This document shows, piece by piece, positions 46,870 through 58,993 of a stretch of DNA of 64,000 bases. Location: NCBI GenBank assembly GCA_948146395.1, contig OX411544.1, positions 38,348,630 through 38,412,629 of the forward strand, read 5' to 3'. The position numbers and the translations under genes were made by a program. This DNA comes from Fragum whitleyi (Eukaryota; Mollusca; Bivalvia; Cardiida; Cardiidae). The notes under the pieces are model-generated. The model was not told the origin of the DNA. It saw only the letters and a list, made by a program, of their open reading frames with translations, and ran no database searches. How positions within the stretch are numbered: position 1 is the first letter of the stretch; every line of letters begins with the position of its first letter.

Positions 46870-49630
46870 TATACGCCCGTAAAAATACGCAACGTATTAT
46901 GTGATCACCTGTGGAGGGCGGGAGGCGTCAGCTTCGTAAGTGGCTTAAGGTCACCGTCTCTTGAACGCATTCCAACTTATCAGTACTTTCAGTACTTTGA
47001 TTCATTCTTTCAGCAATTCAGATGGACTGAAATGGCACAAAATGTCAATGCTGCTTTAAATGCCAACAAACTAGAGAACAACAGATGGGAACTTTGCGCA
47101 CCATTCACCTGTATATATATATACACTGTATAAATTATTTTGAATATGTTCAAGCATCAACTGTAAACATTTGGAAACCAGTCGAAAAAGAGTTGACTGA
47201 TGAATGGAGAAAAAGATACAGGATTTTTTTCTTTTTTTTTATGAATATGAAAACATACCATCATTTTTTAGAGAAGTGAACAGCTCATAGAGTTTCATGA
47301 AAAGCACTATCCGATACAACAGAGATTTGCAATATTAATTTAGTAATTATTACCAAAAAATTTGTCATTGTTGCTTGTGCTAAAATGTAACAGCACAATC
47401 AGTAGCAAATGAAAAGCATGTAACACAATTGGTCTACAATGATTATCTGTAACTAGTCTCAGTAAAAATAATTTACCATATGAACGTGTATTGGAATGAG
47501 AACTCTGTGGAAAAGTATATAGCCCATCTAGTATCCACCTTTGTCAACAGAGCATTTGCCTTAATGTTATCCTGGAGAGAAATATCTCATAAATAACTGA
47601 AGGTAAACAGTTCCTGCATGTTTACAGTATGTTCAATACATTATTATCATATGACTTAAATTCTCTTTCAAATCTGAACTGTACAGAAAAGAGTGTAATA
47701 TATATATATATTTTATTTTTTTCCGAGTTTCATAGCTAAATGCGGCTAAAAATGAACTTCTTTCGAAGGTTTCAATTTATGAATTAGATCATTTTCACAT
47801 TTTCAATTGTAGCATCTAGTGCAAAAGATATCCTTTCATTTCCAAAAGTACTCAAAAAATGAGTAAAATGCAGTCATTCACATGTTTGAGCCTCAGAATT
47901 AAGTACTATGCTAGTTGCTACAGACCCAGAACAAACCAAACACCTTTCCCAATTGCTTATTTGACAACTTGGTATTTATTGTTAACTCAATCCTTTAACA
48001 ACATTGTCATCCTGCGTAAAGTTAGAAATAGATATCATTCCTCAGATTAAGCTTATGATTTATGAAGATACATATGGTGTAGCGTATAAAACATATATCC
48101 CATTGATGTTGAAGATCAACAGATATGACTAACATGAAGCAAGGACATCTTGCATAAAATTTCTCACATCATTGAGTTATCTAGCTGAAACTATATTGTG
48201 TAACTGCAAATAATACCTACTAGCAATCCAGCAATCATATATTGTAAGTAAATATTGAGAAACTCAAAGTAATGGCATGCAGCAGCTGCTACTTCCACAA
48301 ACATCTATCTATCTACATGTATATATAATGCCTAACTCCCCTTTCAGGTATTACTGGCAGGTAACATTGTCAGCCTGTTCAGTTGGACTTAAGCTGTTAC
48401 ACATAAAGATACTAGTAACTACCTGCACAATTTTATTTTATAATCATCCATCTTTTGTATGAATTAGAAATGGTATATAAAACATAAGGAGTAATTACAC
48501 TACAATTTACAAGCCTAATGACTGTATGTTTTAATTCAAGATAATGACACATTTGAGATAGATCTAATTCTCAGTACTGATAAAGGATCATGTTCCTGTT
48601 TTTAAAATTGCCTCGTTTATCATACATTTTCATAAGGAGAAGAAGGTATAATCTAATGCTCTTCCGCAATATGATTGACCTACTAAAATCTAAGAGAATT
48701 CGTCAATTTCTTCTACAATGTGACAGAACATTGAATTTACATGTAAGTCTCATTTTAACTGAACTCAGATTTTCAAGCCTCTTGATTCAATAGAAAAAAG
48801 TCCACTAATCATTGTGATTCTTAGGAACTAAGCAGCTGAACCAAGCATTAAATGTTGATCATTGAAGTCAGTTGAACTCGCAACTTTTTTCACAACACAA
48901 CATTCCCAAATCCCAAAGACACCAAGGGTCCTTGAATCTTAAAGGTAAATCTTTCATTTATTGATATGGAAATGCCTATATATATATATTTATTTAATTC
49001 ATTTCAGGAAGTCCAAGGATTCCTTTTGAACAATAAATCATTTCAATCATACACTGAATTCTAAAGAACTATCTTTAGAAGAATTCCTCATGAAGTTCTT
49101 TTGCAAAGAAAATGAATTGATGTCTCATGCTGTATTCAAAGACCACTTGTTTCAATCAAAGTCATCCTATCTATACACTATGACAATGAAATCAACACTA
49201 AATTCTCATTGAAGTAGTAAAGTGTACATGAAAGTGCTGATTAGACAAGTATTTTCAGGATAAACCAAGTACTAATGTTGTTAGCTTGGTTATTACTAAA
49301 ACACATGAGTTTTGTGTGTGTAAGCCATGTAGAAAGCAGTTACAGACAACACTTTTACAAAGTAGATCAAATATGTAATTAACTATCTGAACCTATCTTC
49401 AGTATCATGCAAGCTGGAGAGGTCATACCCTCTTTTCTAACTTGACTGGAACATGAGAAGGGTTAATCAAAACACAAAACCCCACAGAATCATGTTAACA
49501 CTATGCAGTGACATCATCTATGCATTACTGATGACAAAAGTATATTCTGTGATAATACCTAGGCATCTCGGCATATTATTCGGGTCAAAGGTTTCTTATC
49601 TTAAAACCTTTGGGCATTGAGCATTTGAAA
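46870..49630. other. Unassigned, possibly intronic
   Basis: AT-rich, with a TATATA tract near 47700 and few CpG. No shared repeats or recognised exons. If the minus-strand exon at 49817-49868 is real, this would be its first intron. Confidence 0.35.
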
Positions 49631-49816
49631 CCAATAACATGGCCCAAACGGCCGTGCAAAATGGTTGTAAACATTGTCCAAACATTTCTCGTAACAAGCT
49701 TACGAAACAAAGTCAAGAGACAATGACGGTCTACGCATCCCCGAAGGATCGTTATCCGTATGAATTTAAGAGCTTCTGGCTGGCCATATGCCTCCAATGC
49801 TCAACAACATACTTAC

Positions 49817-49868
49817 TAGACAGATAAATCTGTTCCACACAGTCGACTGTCATGCTGTTGTCCGCCAT
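49817..49868 (-). CDS. Probable first coding exon of an unidentified gene
   Basis: On the minus strand, CCAATATGGCGGACAACAGC opens a frame MADNSMTVDCVEQIYLS (17 codons plus one base). It is cut exactly by TCTA|GTAAGTATG, a near-consensus 5' splice donor (GT at 49816-49815). ATGGCGG embedded in a CAATATGGCGG context resembles the YY1-type start element of many animal housekeeping genes. The surrounding 49560-49880 is richer in CpG than its neighbours, as expected of a promoter/first-exon region. The protein is not recognised, and downstream exons were not found to the left. Without splicing the frame would stop after about 37 codons. Confidence 0.45.
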
Positions 49869-50062
49869 ATTGGAAAACTCCAAAGGGAGATTACTCCGAA
49901 ATGGGTAGTAATGGACAGTTAGCTAAAAACCGATAAATGTTCTCAATATAAAAAACAAAGAACACTCAGGTAAAAAACATCCTCTGTAAACACTATTATC
50001 TATAAAGTCCAAAATTATAAAACAACAGCTCTTTATGAAGAGCATTGAAAAACACGTCGAGC

Positions 50063-50231
50063 GTTGTTCACGCTGAAAGTAAAACTGAGGTTTACGCATG
50101 CTCACACATGTATAGTCATGGTTGATTGATGATCTATTTTTAGCATGCGTCTAAGCGAGTCAGAGCGTTAACGAGGAAGTAATATCCTATATGTATAATG
50201 ATTAGTAAGTTATAAGAATGAAATAAAATTA
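50063..50231. repeat. Right arm of the ~8.5-kb inverted repeat
   Basis: This is the reverse complement of 41383-41531; about 135 bp are identical and the rest diverges gradually (GTTCACGCTGAAAG against CTTCTCAGTGTGAA). The outer part, TATAAGAATGAAATAAAATT, matches 41655-41680. A SINE abuts it at 50232. Confidence 0.85.
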
Positions 50232-50502
50232 AGGCCGTCGTCATAGCGCAGCTGTATGCCGTCAGATTATCATTCAAAAGTCCAGGGTTTGATTCCAAAC
50301 GGCGGCACTCATCCTTTCCGAGTTTATGTCTTCCACGAATAACTTGATAATCGTAGGCCTATATCGGAAAGCAGCTAGAGGTTAGAAAAGGATATAATGG
50401 TTGCACTGGTGTGAGAAATACCTGGAATCTTTTGTTTGGTACTCCAGCGAATGATTGAAAGATTGTTAAACGCGGCATTAAACCCTATGCAAGCAAAATG
50501 AA

Positions 50503-50538
<36 letters not shown>

Positions 50539-50540
50539 AA
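50232..50540 (+). mobile_element. tRNA-derived SINE, copy 2
   Basis: The head at 50233-50307 has an A box (TAGCGCAGCTGTATGC) and a B box (GGTTTGATTCC). The body shares TAGAGGTTAGAAAAGGATAT, CACTGGTGTGAGAAATACCT and AGATTGTTAAACGCGGCATT with copies 1 and 3. It ends in an (AAAT)n tail at 50500-50540, so this copy shows the natural 3' end. Confidence 0.85.
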
Positions 50541-50608
50541 TTATTTGTTGTTTTTTTCCTTTGTAACTGTAAAACTTTTTAAAATGATACCGAATCATCA
50601 TATCAGTT

Positions 50609-50900
50609 TAATGTACAATGAAACTTGTGGTAAGCGACAACTTGGCTTCCGTACCAAACAGCAGTCGCGAAATTAAATCTTTCATGATAAAAAAGACAGG
50701 TAATTTCGATAGCATTTATAGTTTGTAGTAGAATACTTACTTGATCCTTATATGTTTGAATCCATTAGAATTGTCTCATTTAGAGGATTCTGATGGGTTC
50801 CTACATAATAAGATTATATAATAAACTGCTTTTTTATGAACATCCACTTTGAAGAGAGATGATGACGGTGAATAAACTATTTTAATAATGATCACTTAAA
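50609..50900 (+). mobile_element. Possible family G MITE, diverged
   Basis: TGTACAATGAAACTTGTGGT with AAGCGACAACTT resembles the family G terminus, and TAGAATTGTCTCATTTAGAG is the central palindrome. The right end (GATCACTTA) is weak. Confidence 0.4.
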
Positions 50901-50919
50901 AATAGCAATATCGATTGTA

Positions 50920-51821
50920 TAGTCCGTTTGACTTCTATATGGACCAACATTTTGTCGAAAATCTCGAATAGAATTAATGAAACGTATTTTTTCATCGTCA
51001 TATCATATTTCCATTTAATACCAAGAAGAATTTCGTTTTTCAGATTATTTTTATGTAAAATAATGATTTTGTCCGTCGTCTACATGTGAACTCTCAGTCT
51101 TTCATACATTATTGTGTCTATTAAACGGAACAGAGAATTATCTATCCAAAAAAGTTCTGATTTGCATAAGGGCTGTGTCAAAAAAAGTGCTTGATTTTTA
51201 GAGAGGTTTTTTTTAGTATAAAAATGAGTATTTTTTTTATATAAGATTAGATATTTACTACCTTCGGATATCAACTCTAGGTGTATTCTCTCTTTGTTTA
51301 AAAACCGTTTAACCAGATAATTGATAATTGATTTTATCTATTCTGAGATGAACCCAATATTCACATATAGTTAGACTAATCAAAATGCATTATTTAACGA
51401 AGTTGTTGTGATTTTCACGAGGAAAACTAGACAAGCAGGCGAGTTATAACAGTACAAATTGCGTGAAATTTAAGTTAAAGATGACATAACCGTCGATAGG
51501 CTAATCAGCAAATCCAAATAAGAAATAATGAACATTTCTTCTGTCAAATGTTAAGTATAAAACCATGTGTTTTTACTATATGTTAACATTTTCTTACTAC
51601 TAAACAACCTTCATCACCCATTGTCTTTAAGAGCGGAAAATGTGAAAATATTAACATAAACTAAATAGACAAAATCAATACTTGAAACCATTTATATTCA
51701 AACTTTTTTTGGAATGGTATTAAGATGAATTAAGATTATATACCACATACAAATCCTTCATTCAAGCGCAATTTCATGTAATTGGTGAAGAGGTTGGTCC
51801 ATATAGAAGTCAAACGGACTA
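50920..51821 (-). mobile_element. TA-flanked element family C, copy 2 (inverted)
   Basis: This is a 902-bp reverse-complement relative of 6783-7696 with the same terminal TAGTCCGTTTGACTTCTATA repeats and flanking TA. Both copies are about 900 bp and lack any coding frame, so they derive from the same internally empty master. Confidence 0.85.
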
Positions 51822-51907
51822 TAAGAGGTTATTAAAAATTAGTTTTTGAGTGGTTAATGAACAAACAAGTGGGACGCATATATTTAAATGTTGTTTTTGT
51901 TGCTGTA

Positions 51908-52324
51908 CAATTAACAATATCATGAAATTGACAAAGTGAATGCTTCTGGAATGATTTTGGAATGAAATTGATTGAGTGCAATGAATAAACTTTAAGGGAG
52001 GTAATCAAATGTCGCTAATTTTGTTCAGGGTGAACAAAACTAGCGATATCTTTTACCTCTCTTTGATTAAGTATGCATATAAATTTTGTAAATAGCCTTT
52101 CATTTCTTCAAAAACAAATGAAACGCTTTTAATTTCAGTTATTTCAGTGAAATAGCGATTTTTTTCTTATCATGTTTATTTTGAATGCAGATGATTTTTC
52201 AGTGATTTTTTAGCGTTTTAGAATGGTTTGAGTGAGTGTTTGGAATGAATGAATGGAGCGCTGAGTGAGCGGTTTAGAATGGTTTTGATTAAGATGAATA
52301 TTAATTTCACGATGTAACTACCTG
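51908..52324 (-). mobile_element. Family A MITE, copy 3 (inverted)
   Basis: The ends are CAATTAACAATATCATGAAA and the complement of AATTTCACGATGTAACTACC. The central hairpin is at 51993-52065 (GGGAGGTAATCAAATGTCGC). TA flanks the left end. Confidence 0.8.
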
Positions 52325-52489
52325 TATATGATTTTGTAATTCTGTTTTTTGTAAAACAAATATGATCTGTGCCGGTTCATAATTTCATCGTCTACACGTC
52401 ATTCTAGATGTGAGGGAGGAAAATATTTTAATAGCGATTTCATTTTCAGCACGGCTGTTTTCAGAAAAAAGAACAACCCGAAACATTGT

Positions 52490-52750
52490 CATCACATTGG
52501 CACCATTCGTGTTTGTCTTAGCGTTGATGTTGTTGGTGATGGTGTTTTAAAGTTTAACCTTGGTCATAATCTCTGTTGCCATTGCCTTTGAAGATATCTT
52601 CATAAAACTAGGTATGTGTGTATGACATCACAAGAGCTACCCGGACTATCGAAGGGGATAACTCTGAAAGCATATTTACAAAAGTTATACCCCCTTTTAC
52701 TTAGATTTTTATAACATGATACAACATCCGCAGCTGGGTGTTGGTACCTG
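52490..52750. repeat. Fragment of the 20.5-kb hairpin-ended element
   Basis: CATCACAAGAGCTACC, TTGAAGATATCTTCATAAAA and GTACCTGTAGGCAGTG follow the same order as 20490-20700. The terminal hairpin is missing. Confidence 0.6.
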
Positions 52751-52833
52751 TAGGCAGTGTTCTTGTTTTTTTCTTTATGGTGGCAACCAAGTCATTGATC
52801 TTTAACTTATTGAAGAACTTAACTAGAGATCTA

Positions 52834-52969
52834 GCCCTGCGTCCAGGATGTAAAAACGTTTTGCGAACGTTTTGAGATGGTAGCCCGCTTTGCACATGCA
52901 CACACGTGCAAAGCGAGGTATCATTTCGAAAACGTTCCGCTAACGTTTTCATCCTGAACGCAGGACAGG
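52834..52969. mobile_element. Family B palindromic element, copy 4
   Basis: A nearly symmetrical 136-bp palindrome from CCCTGCGTCCAGGATG to CATCCTGAACGCAGGACAGG, with the centre GCCCGCTTTGCACATG...ACGTGCAAAGCGAGG. It is the best-preserved copy. A minus-strand open frame of 129 codons runs through it and is not a gene. Confidence 0.85.
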
Positions 52970-53368
52970 TATCACTTATTTTCTGGTCCTCGGGAGCGCT
53001 GACCCAGTTTTTTCTCGACACTGAAAAAAAATCCACCAATCTATTTTTTTCTCCGAAGTGCTGTTTTGCTATTTCTTGCATGTAAAACACGGGTATAACT
53101 AAAAAACTTTTCTTCTATTTCTGTAGAAAATATTTTAGTCTGACACAAGAATTGATTGGTTGGTGTTTTTGACACAACAGCAGCTACAACTAGAACCATT
53201 CAAATAGTTCTATTTTTTGGAAGAATAATCTGAAAAGAATAATATTGATACTCGTATATTAATTTTACTGTATTCAGAAAAAAGAGTAGTTTTTTTTTCT
53301 TCTCTGATTCCAAATATAGGATTTCAAGGACTTGATTCTCATTTTATTCCCTCCCCCGACCCCTTGTA

Positions 53369-53869
53369 TAGTTAACAACTTTTTGAATTTGACATTCATC
53401 TCGATTTAATCCATACTAAATCACTTGCTCAGCTCTCCATTCATTCATTCATTCATTCATTCATTCATTCATTCATTCATTCATTCATTCATTCATTCAT
53501 TTATTCATTCATTCATTCATTCCAAACGCTCGCTCAGACCATTTAAAAACGCCCACGAACTCACTGAAAAAGATAGGATCAACAACGTCGCTCAAAATAA
53601 ATCATGTTATAATAAAAATCGCGATTTCACTGACATTATTCGAATTGTGAGCGTCTGATAGATTCTTGAAGAAATAGGAAGCTATTCATAGAACTTGTAT
53701 GCATATTATTAAAGGGGGCTAAGAAATATCGCCCAATTTTTTTAATATTGAACAAAATTTGCGGCATTGGAATTACCTCCCATTAAAATCAATCAAAACT
53801 CGCTCCACACACTTATTCAATATAATTCCAAAATCAATCATTATGTCAATTTCACGATGTTGTTAACTG
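53369..53869 (+). mobile_element. Family A MITE, copy 4, with expanded (ATTC)n
   Basis: TA-flanked left end TAGTTAACAACTTTTTGAAT; right end complement of TTCACGATGTTGTTAACTGT. The CATTCATTCC block seen in other copies has expanded to about 80 bp at 53442-53522, explaining the longer length (501 bp). Confidence 0.8.
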
Positions 53870-53902
53870 TTTTCTGAACGCAGAGCTTGTAATGGAATGT
53901 AA

Positions 53903-54329
53903 GAATCTTTCTTTAATGCTTTTCGGTGGTTTATCGAGAAATAACGGTAGATTATCACTTGATCATCACACCGCAAAAGCAGTGAAATTAACAAAAACTT
54001 ATACCCTGCTTTTGTGCATTTTATCCTATCTGATGTCATCTATGCGGGGCGAAATAAGTGACGTCACAATGAACGTTGCATAGCAATCACGTGCAAAATG
54101 ACGCGCTTTACGAAAATATGTCCTAGAAATTTCACAATTTGTCTCATTTTTGCATTTAAGAAATAGAATAATCGTTTGTTTTTCGAGTAAGATCGATTGA
54201 TATTTCATTTCGTGAATAAAAAAGCTTTATTTTCACTAGTGGCTCTGCCACTCGTAAAAAATAAAGCTTTTGTTTTTCACTCAATGAAATATTATTCGAT
54301 CTCAATCTGAAACAAACGATTATCCTCTA
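53903..54329 (+). mobile_element. Foldback element family J, copy 2
   Basis: It matches 13613-14029 closely, including TGCGGGGCGAAATAAGTGAC and a GTGACGTCAC palindrome. The terminal inverted repeat (54165-54329) has the tip CACTAGTGGCTCTGCCACTC. Confidence 0.8.
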
Positions 54330-54339
54330 TGTAATCTGA

Positions 54340-55190
54340 CATAAATCATTTCTGTGTCATTAGCTTTATATTCAATACATCATTCTTGTATCTATTATTG
54401 GTAAAAAAAACGTAGCCTTGAGGAAAAACGCTCAATCATGAGAAACGTTCTATTAACGAAATAACATTTATAATTTCCTGAAAATCATTACAACATATGT
54501 CTTTTATGACAGGGATGTTGATTTTCAAAATTGTCTTTTTTCTCAAGTCTGTTTGTTTGAATTGTTCTAAGAACCAGAAAAAAATATAATAATGATCTTA
54601 TGGAAAATTATCCAACTGTGATTTTCAACAATTTACCCTGCGAGTTTAAAACTCCATTACTGTGACTAATCAAGATCAGTGACGTAAAATTGTCTTCATT
54701 TCTATTGGTATTGATTTTGATGGTCAAATGTCAGTCCAGTGTGGTTCGTTGATTAGGTTCAGAGAAACCATGGCGAGGTCACTTTTTAGCCTACTAGCCT
54801 TGCAATGAATCATTTGTCCCCAATCTATGTCCAGTTGCATATTTATAAGACTATTTTCATAGCTTTTTTTTCAAACAGTTTTGACTATTTGTTTTTAATT
54901 GGATCATTTTTTCTATTTCATTTGATGTTTTAAATGGAAAGAAACATAACAATTTAATTGTCTCTTCACTAAAAAAATATATTAAAAAATACACTTGTTT
55001 TGGGTTGAAAACACAATCAAATTAAAATTACTGAAAAGAAATGACAGATAAGTTTACATTGGATAAGTATTTTAGCCTTCACGGCGCTTGTTAACCTTGT
55101 TTTTTTCAGGCGCTGGAAAGACCACGCCATTTCGTCTTACGAAATGCCAAACGAGTATGAAATAACGGCAAGGCTGAGGCTGCCATTCCT
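54340..55190. other. Intergenic, nothing recognised
   Basis: AT-rich sequence without shared repeats. Confidence 0.5.
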
Positions 55191-55194
55191 TATA

Positions 55195-55625
55195 CAGTTA
55201 ACAACTTCGTGAAATCGACATTCATCTCGACCAAAACCATTCCAAATCACTCAGCGCTCCATACATTTATTCCAAACACTCATTCAAACCATTCAAAACG
55301 CTCCAAGCTCACTGACCAAGATAGAATTAACAACGTCACTCAGGATGATAAAAGGAAGAAAAACTGCGATTTCATTGACATAGTTCAAATTGTAAGCACC
55401 TGATTGGTTCTTGAAGAAAAAGGAAGTCATTTATAGAACTTGTATGCATTTTTATAAAAGGGAGGCAATAAATCTCGCTAATTTTGTTCACCCTGAACAA
55501 AATTTTCGATGTTTGATTACCTCCCATTAGATGTCACTCAAAACTCGCGTAACTCACTTATTTAATTCCATTCTAGAATTATTCAAAAATCATTCATCTT
55601 GTCAATTTCACGATGTTGTTAACTG
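55195..55625 (+). mobile_element. Family A MITE, copy 5
   Basis: 431 bp, flanked by TA on both sides. The ends are CAGTTAACAACTTCGTGAAA and the complement of TTTCACGATGTTGTTAACTG. The central hairpin is at 55457-55526. With 34721-35154 it is the cleanest copy. Confidence 0.87.
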
Positions 55626-56275
55626 TACCAGCTGACGATTCACACGCTGTATAGAAGGAACCGCGGGATTATCTTGTCGTACTGGTGCATCAAGAATCTA
55701 CACTTAGGCGTAACTAGGATTTTGAAATTTATACGCACTTAGAAGACGACCAACATAGAATATATAGGATAAAGGCGATGTGAAGACTGTGACAAAAGAT
55801 GAATGTCCCCCGTCTGCTCCCCTTTTCTTTTATTTGAGCGTTGGTGAATAATCAAAACATCATAACTACAGCTTAAATAAGCTGCAGTTTCGATGTAAGA
55901 TCATTCATCACCGATTTATTTCTATAACGCATTTGCGTTATGTTAGCTACGACCTTTCTATGTTATGTGTTTTGTCAAACGCTAGCAAGCATTGTCATCA
56001 TGAACGCAGGGCTGGCTTAAAAAATCCCATGCTATTGGGGTATTTTCCTGTTAACCACAAAGCTTTGGCAGACGGTGTAGTTTAGCATACAGTCCGATTT
56101 CAGCCTACACAGAATACTTTCTGCTAGATTAGATTGCGGGAAAACTTGAACAAGACACGTTTAAATTTCTCAAAAAATGGAAATTTGTTTTAGATAAATT
56201 AAAATTAAATTTCAACAGGATAAGGCGTAATATTGTTGATAAGGCGGGACGGAGATAACACAGATTAGAGAAAGA
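55626..56275. other. Intergenic
   Basis: It holds a small hairpin (CTACAGCTTAAATAAGCTGCAG near 55865) and the family B end-like ATCATGAACGCAGGGCTGG at 55996-56014. No gene. Confidence 0.45.
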
Positions 56276-56278
56276 CAG

Positions 56279-56410
56279 CCCTGCGTTCTGGATAACAAAT
56301 CTTTTCATGTTTTGCAATTATATCCCGCTTTGCACGGTCACTTGCGTGCAAAGAAGGATATAATTTGCAAACAGTTTTCATCGTTTTGTTGTACTGGACG
56401 CAGGACAGGG
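56279..56410. mobile_element. Family B palindromic element, copy 5
   Basis: CCCTGCGTTCTGGATAACAA to CTGGACGCAGGACAGGG, with the centre TATCCCGCTTTGCACGGTCA / GCGTGCAAAGAAGGATATAA. Open frames on either strand here reflect the repeat. Confidence 0.8.
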
Positions 56411-56599
56411 TTATTTACCGATATTATTGAATGTGGACAAATAATGGATCTATCAAATGTGGTCTGTTCCGTTTATAAAATACACGGAAACGCTTTTGTC
56501 AGTCTTAAAAGATTTGCATATTTTATCAGAAATGGAAATGTAACAATGCTATGTCAAAAAGGACGTCTGTCTAGAAATAAAAACAAATCAACGGGGTAA

Positions 56600-57205
56600 A
56601 CTTGCATGTTTATTCTTAGTTTACTTTGTACATTGTAAATCATTTAAACTCGATTAAACTCGATTGCGACGTATGCTAAAAGATTAAAAGATGGTTTAAA
56701 CCCACCGCTACCTAATTCTGGGGCTCGCTGTTAAGTATTTTGCCAAAAAATACATCCCAGCGACGGTTGGACTCGAAAACCTGACCGCATTTTTGCATAA
56801 AACAATTTTTTCAAACAAGAACACGCCGAGCAAATACTTTGCAATATTACAAAGCGATGTAAAAATATTTCTTGTAAAACACGCACGTATTTATAAAAAA
56901 AAAAATAAATGATGCGAACATTTTGAAACAATGACATCATAATCATTTCTGGCGTATTTGTTTAATTTTCAAAGAATCTATTTTTTTAATAGGCTAACTA
57001 TGTATAAATGAAGTCGATAATAAGGTCATAATCCCAGTTTTTGATACGAAACCCTTAGCATTTTCAGGAGTGTTCACACCGATAAAAGAAAAGTAGTTCA
57101 TGTCAAGGTCATATGCATATGCAAATTGTTTCTAAAAATCACATGACCTGTCTGATATCATCTAATGTTATCAGGTAGGTGTTATCATGTCAAATTTAGG
57201 CAAGA
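56600..57205. other. Intergenic, nothing recognised
   Basis: No gene or shared family. An A-run lies near 56897-56906. Confidence 0.5.
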
Positions 57206-57207
57206 TA

Positions 57208-57528
57208 AATATATAATACGTACTTAGTGTAATATATGAAAAAAAATATATAATGAGGTTGGGAGATTTGAAAATTGTCGAGGCTCTGCCGAGACAATTA
57301 TCAATTCTCACAACCGTGTTAGATATTTTTTTCATACAATACACTTAGTACGTATTATATTTATCTTATAACCTCTATTTGTCTTGTTTTCGACGATGTT
57401 TCTTACTGAAATGCAAGTTTCTAAAAATAACCACACTATATCTTTGTTCTAAAAATAACTATGTGATATCATAAAAAATATCATATGGGATGTTATCATA
57501 CGGATATTTGTATAGTTATAAGATAAAA
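57208..57528 (-). mobile_element. Foldback element family D, copy 3 (inverted)
   Basis: This is the reverse complement of 22745-23066. The palindrome at 57208-57362 has the tip GTCGAGGCTCTGCCGAGAC; the outer part carries the complements of AATGATATAATGCGG and TTATAACTATACAA. It is the most complete palindrome of the three. Confidence 0.78.
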
Positions 57529-57639
57529 AAAAAGAAGTAAATAAATGGCATTTGTAGACATACATGATCATTCAATATTTGACAGAGAAGCTTTTAGAAT
57601 CATGAAAATACTTTACAGGCATAAAAGAAAGTTTGTGTT

Positions 57640-57907
57640 TATGTTTGAATGGGTCATTGCCGCTTTCAACAATTTTTCAGTTTATCACAGCGGATGGAGC
57701 ACCTAACAATGGATTCCTTGTATTTCTCTCACCAGTTCTACCATTACATCCTTTCCTAGCCTAAAGCTGCCATCTCGCATAGGTCAACGATAATCAACCA
57801 TCGATGAGAAATGAACAGCCGGAGAGGATGAGTGGCGCCGTTGGGGATCGAACCCGGGCCCTCTGAATTGATATCCCGACGTGCTACCAACTGCTCTATG
57901 ACGGTTG
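57640..57907 (-). mobile_element. tRNA-derived SINE, copy 3
   Basis: On the minus strand the head (57907-57833) has an A box TAGAGCAGTTGG and a perfect B box GGTTCGATCCC. The body blocks AGGCTAGGAAAGGATGTAAT and AACTGGTGAGAGAAATACAA match copies 1 and 2. No tail is preserved on the left side. Confidence 0.83.
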
Positions 57908-58054
57908 CGATGCAGGAATAAATGAATTAATTTATAATACAAGTAATCTGTTATTTGACATGGTATTGTATTCCAGTTATATTGTGTCACTCATAGAGAA
58001 CTTCTATTCACTTTATTCAGGTTAAGGTATTTGATGGTGAGAAATAAGATTCTG

Positions 58055-58219
58055 TTAAGGTAGTTGTCCTGCAAATGTTCCTCAACATTTCGGAATTCAT
58101 GAACTTTTACAATGTTGACCGAGGTTTCCTAATGAAAATCATTAGAAAACCTCGGTTAATACTGTAAAAGTTCATTACTTCCGAAACATTGCGGAACAAA
58201 TACGGGTCCACTACCTTAA
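58055..58219. mobile_element. 165-bp foldback MITE with TTAAGGTAGT ends
   Basis: The arms TTAAGGTAGTTGTCC...CTACCTTAA are complementary almost to the centre (GAGGTTTCCTAATGAAAATC / ATTAGAAAACCTC). No coding capacity. A short partial start, GTTAAGGTATTTGATG, lies just upstream at 58021. Confidence 0.8.
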
Positions 58220-58647
58220 CTGAGAGTTAAAAACTGTTCAAACGACGGCGATACGGTGTCAGAATGTCTGAGTCATATTCTCAATCAGCTAGAACTGTTA
58301 ATTTGTAGGCTAGGGAAATATTGACAAATTAACGCCTATATGCATGTTTAATGTGGCTGCTTCCGTAATATATCACTAACCAGGAAAAAAAAACCCTCTA
58401 ACAATACGCGAAGTATAAAGATTCTTAAGAAAGACATTTTCATATACACTATAGGCATAGGCGATTGTTTCATCATAGGATTTTGTCATAATTTTTTAAT
58501 TCTTATATATTTTCGCTTTTACACGAAAACGTTAAAATCATAGACTGAGATCATAGACTCAAATAAAAAAAAAAGAAATAAAAAATTATAAAGAAATTAA
58601 TAATAAAATAATACCCTGTCATGTATTTAAAAACAGGGCTGAAAATG

Positions 58648-58690
<43 letters not shown>

Positions 58691-58700
58691 ATTTTTTTTT
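58648..58700 (+). repeat. T-run
   Basis: About 50 T with a short AATTTAA interruption. Confidence 0.95.
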
Positions 58701-58926
58701 TTCAATAATTCTTACACAAATTCTACATTGTGGATATTAATTGATATCGTCTCGACTAGACGATTCAAATGAGTACCCACAACGTAGGGTTTCAATAACA
58801 AATTTCAAATTGACAATACCCTCTCTTTCCTGTACCGCAGAATAAAATTCATTAAAAACTTAATGCTTAAAATATTTCATTCAAATTACATGGGGTCAAA
58901 ACACATTTTTAGGTGCAGAATACATT

Positions 58927-58993
58927 TAGACTGGTTCGACTGTCGACTATCATAAAAGCCTTCATACATGAGGCGACAGTAGGACCAGTCTAG
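58927..58993. mobile_element. 67-bp palindromic insertion with 8-bp target duplication
   Basis: TAGACTGGTTCGACTGTCG pairs with CGACAGTAGGACCAGTCTA. It is flanked on both sides by the direct repeat AATACATT (58919-58926 and 58994-59001). An 8-bp duplication is typical of hAT-type cut-and-paste insertion. This is about the smallest element one could expect to be mobilised. Confidence 0.7.

Noticed and set aside
52701..53090. 129-codon minus-strand frame
   Set aside because: It spans a family B palindrome; the coding appearance is due to the repeat.
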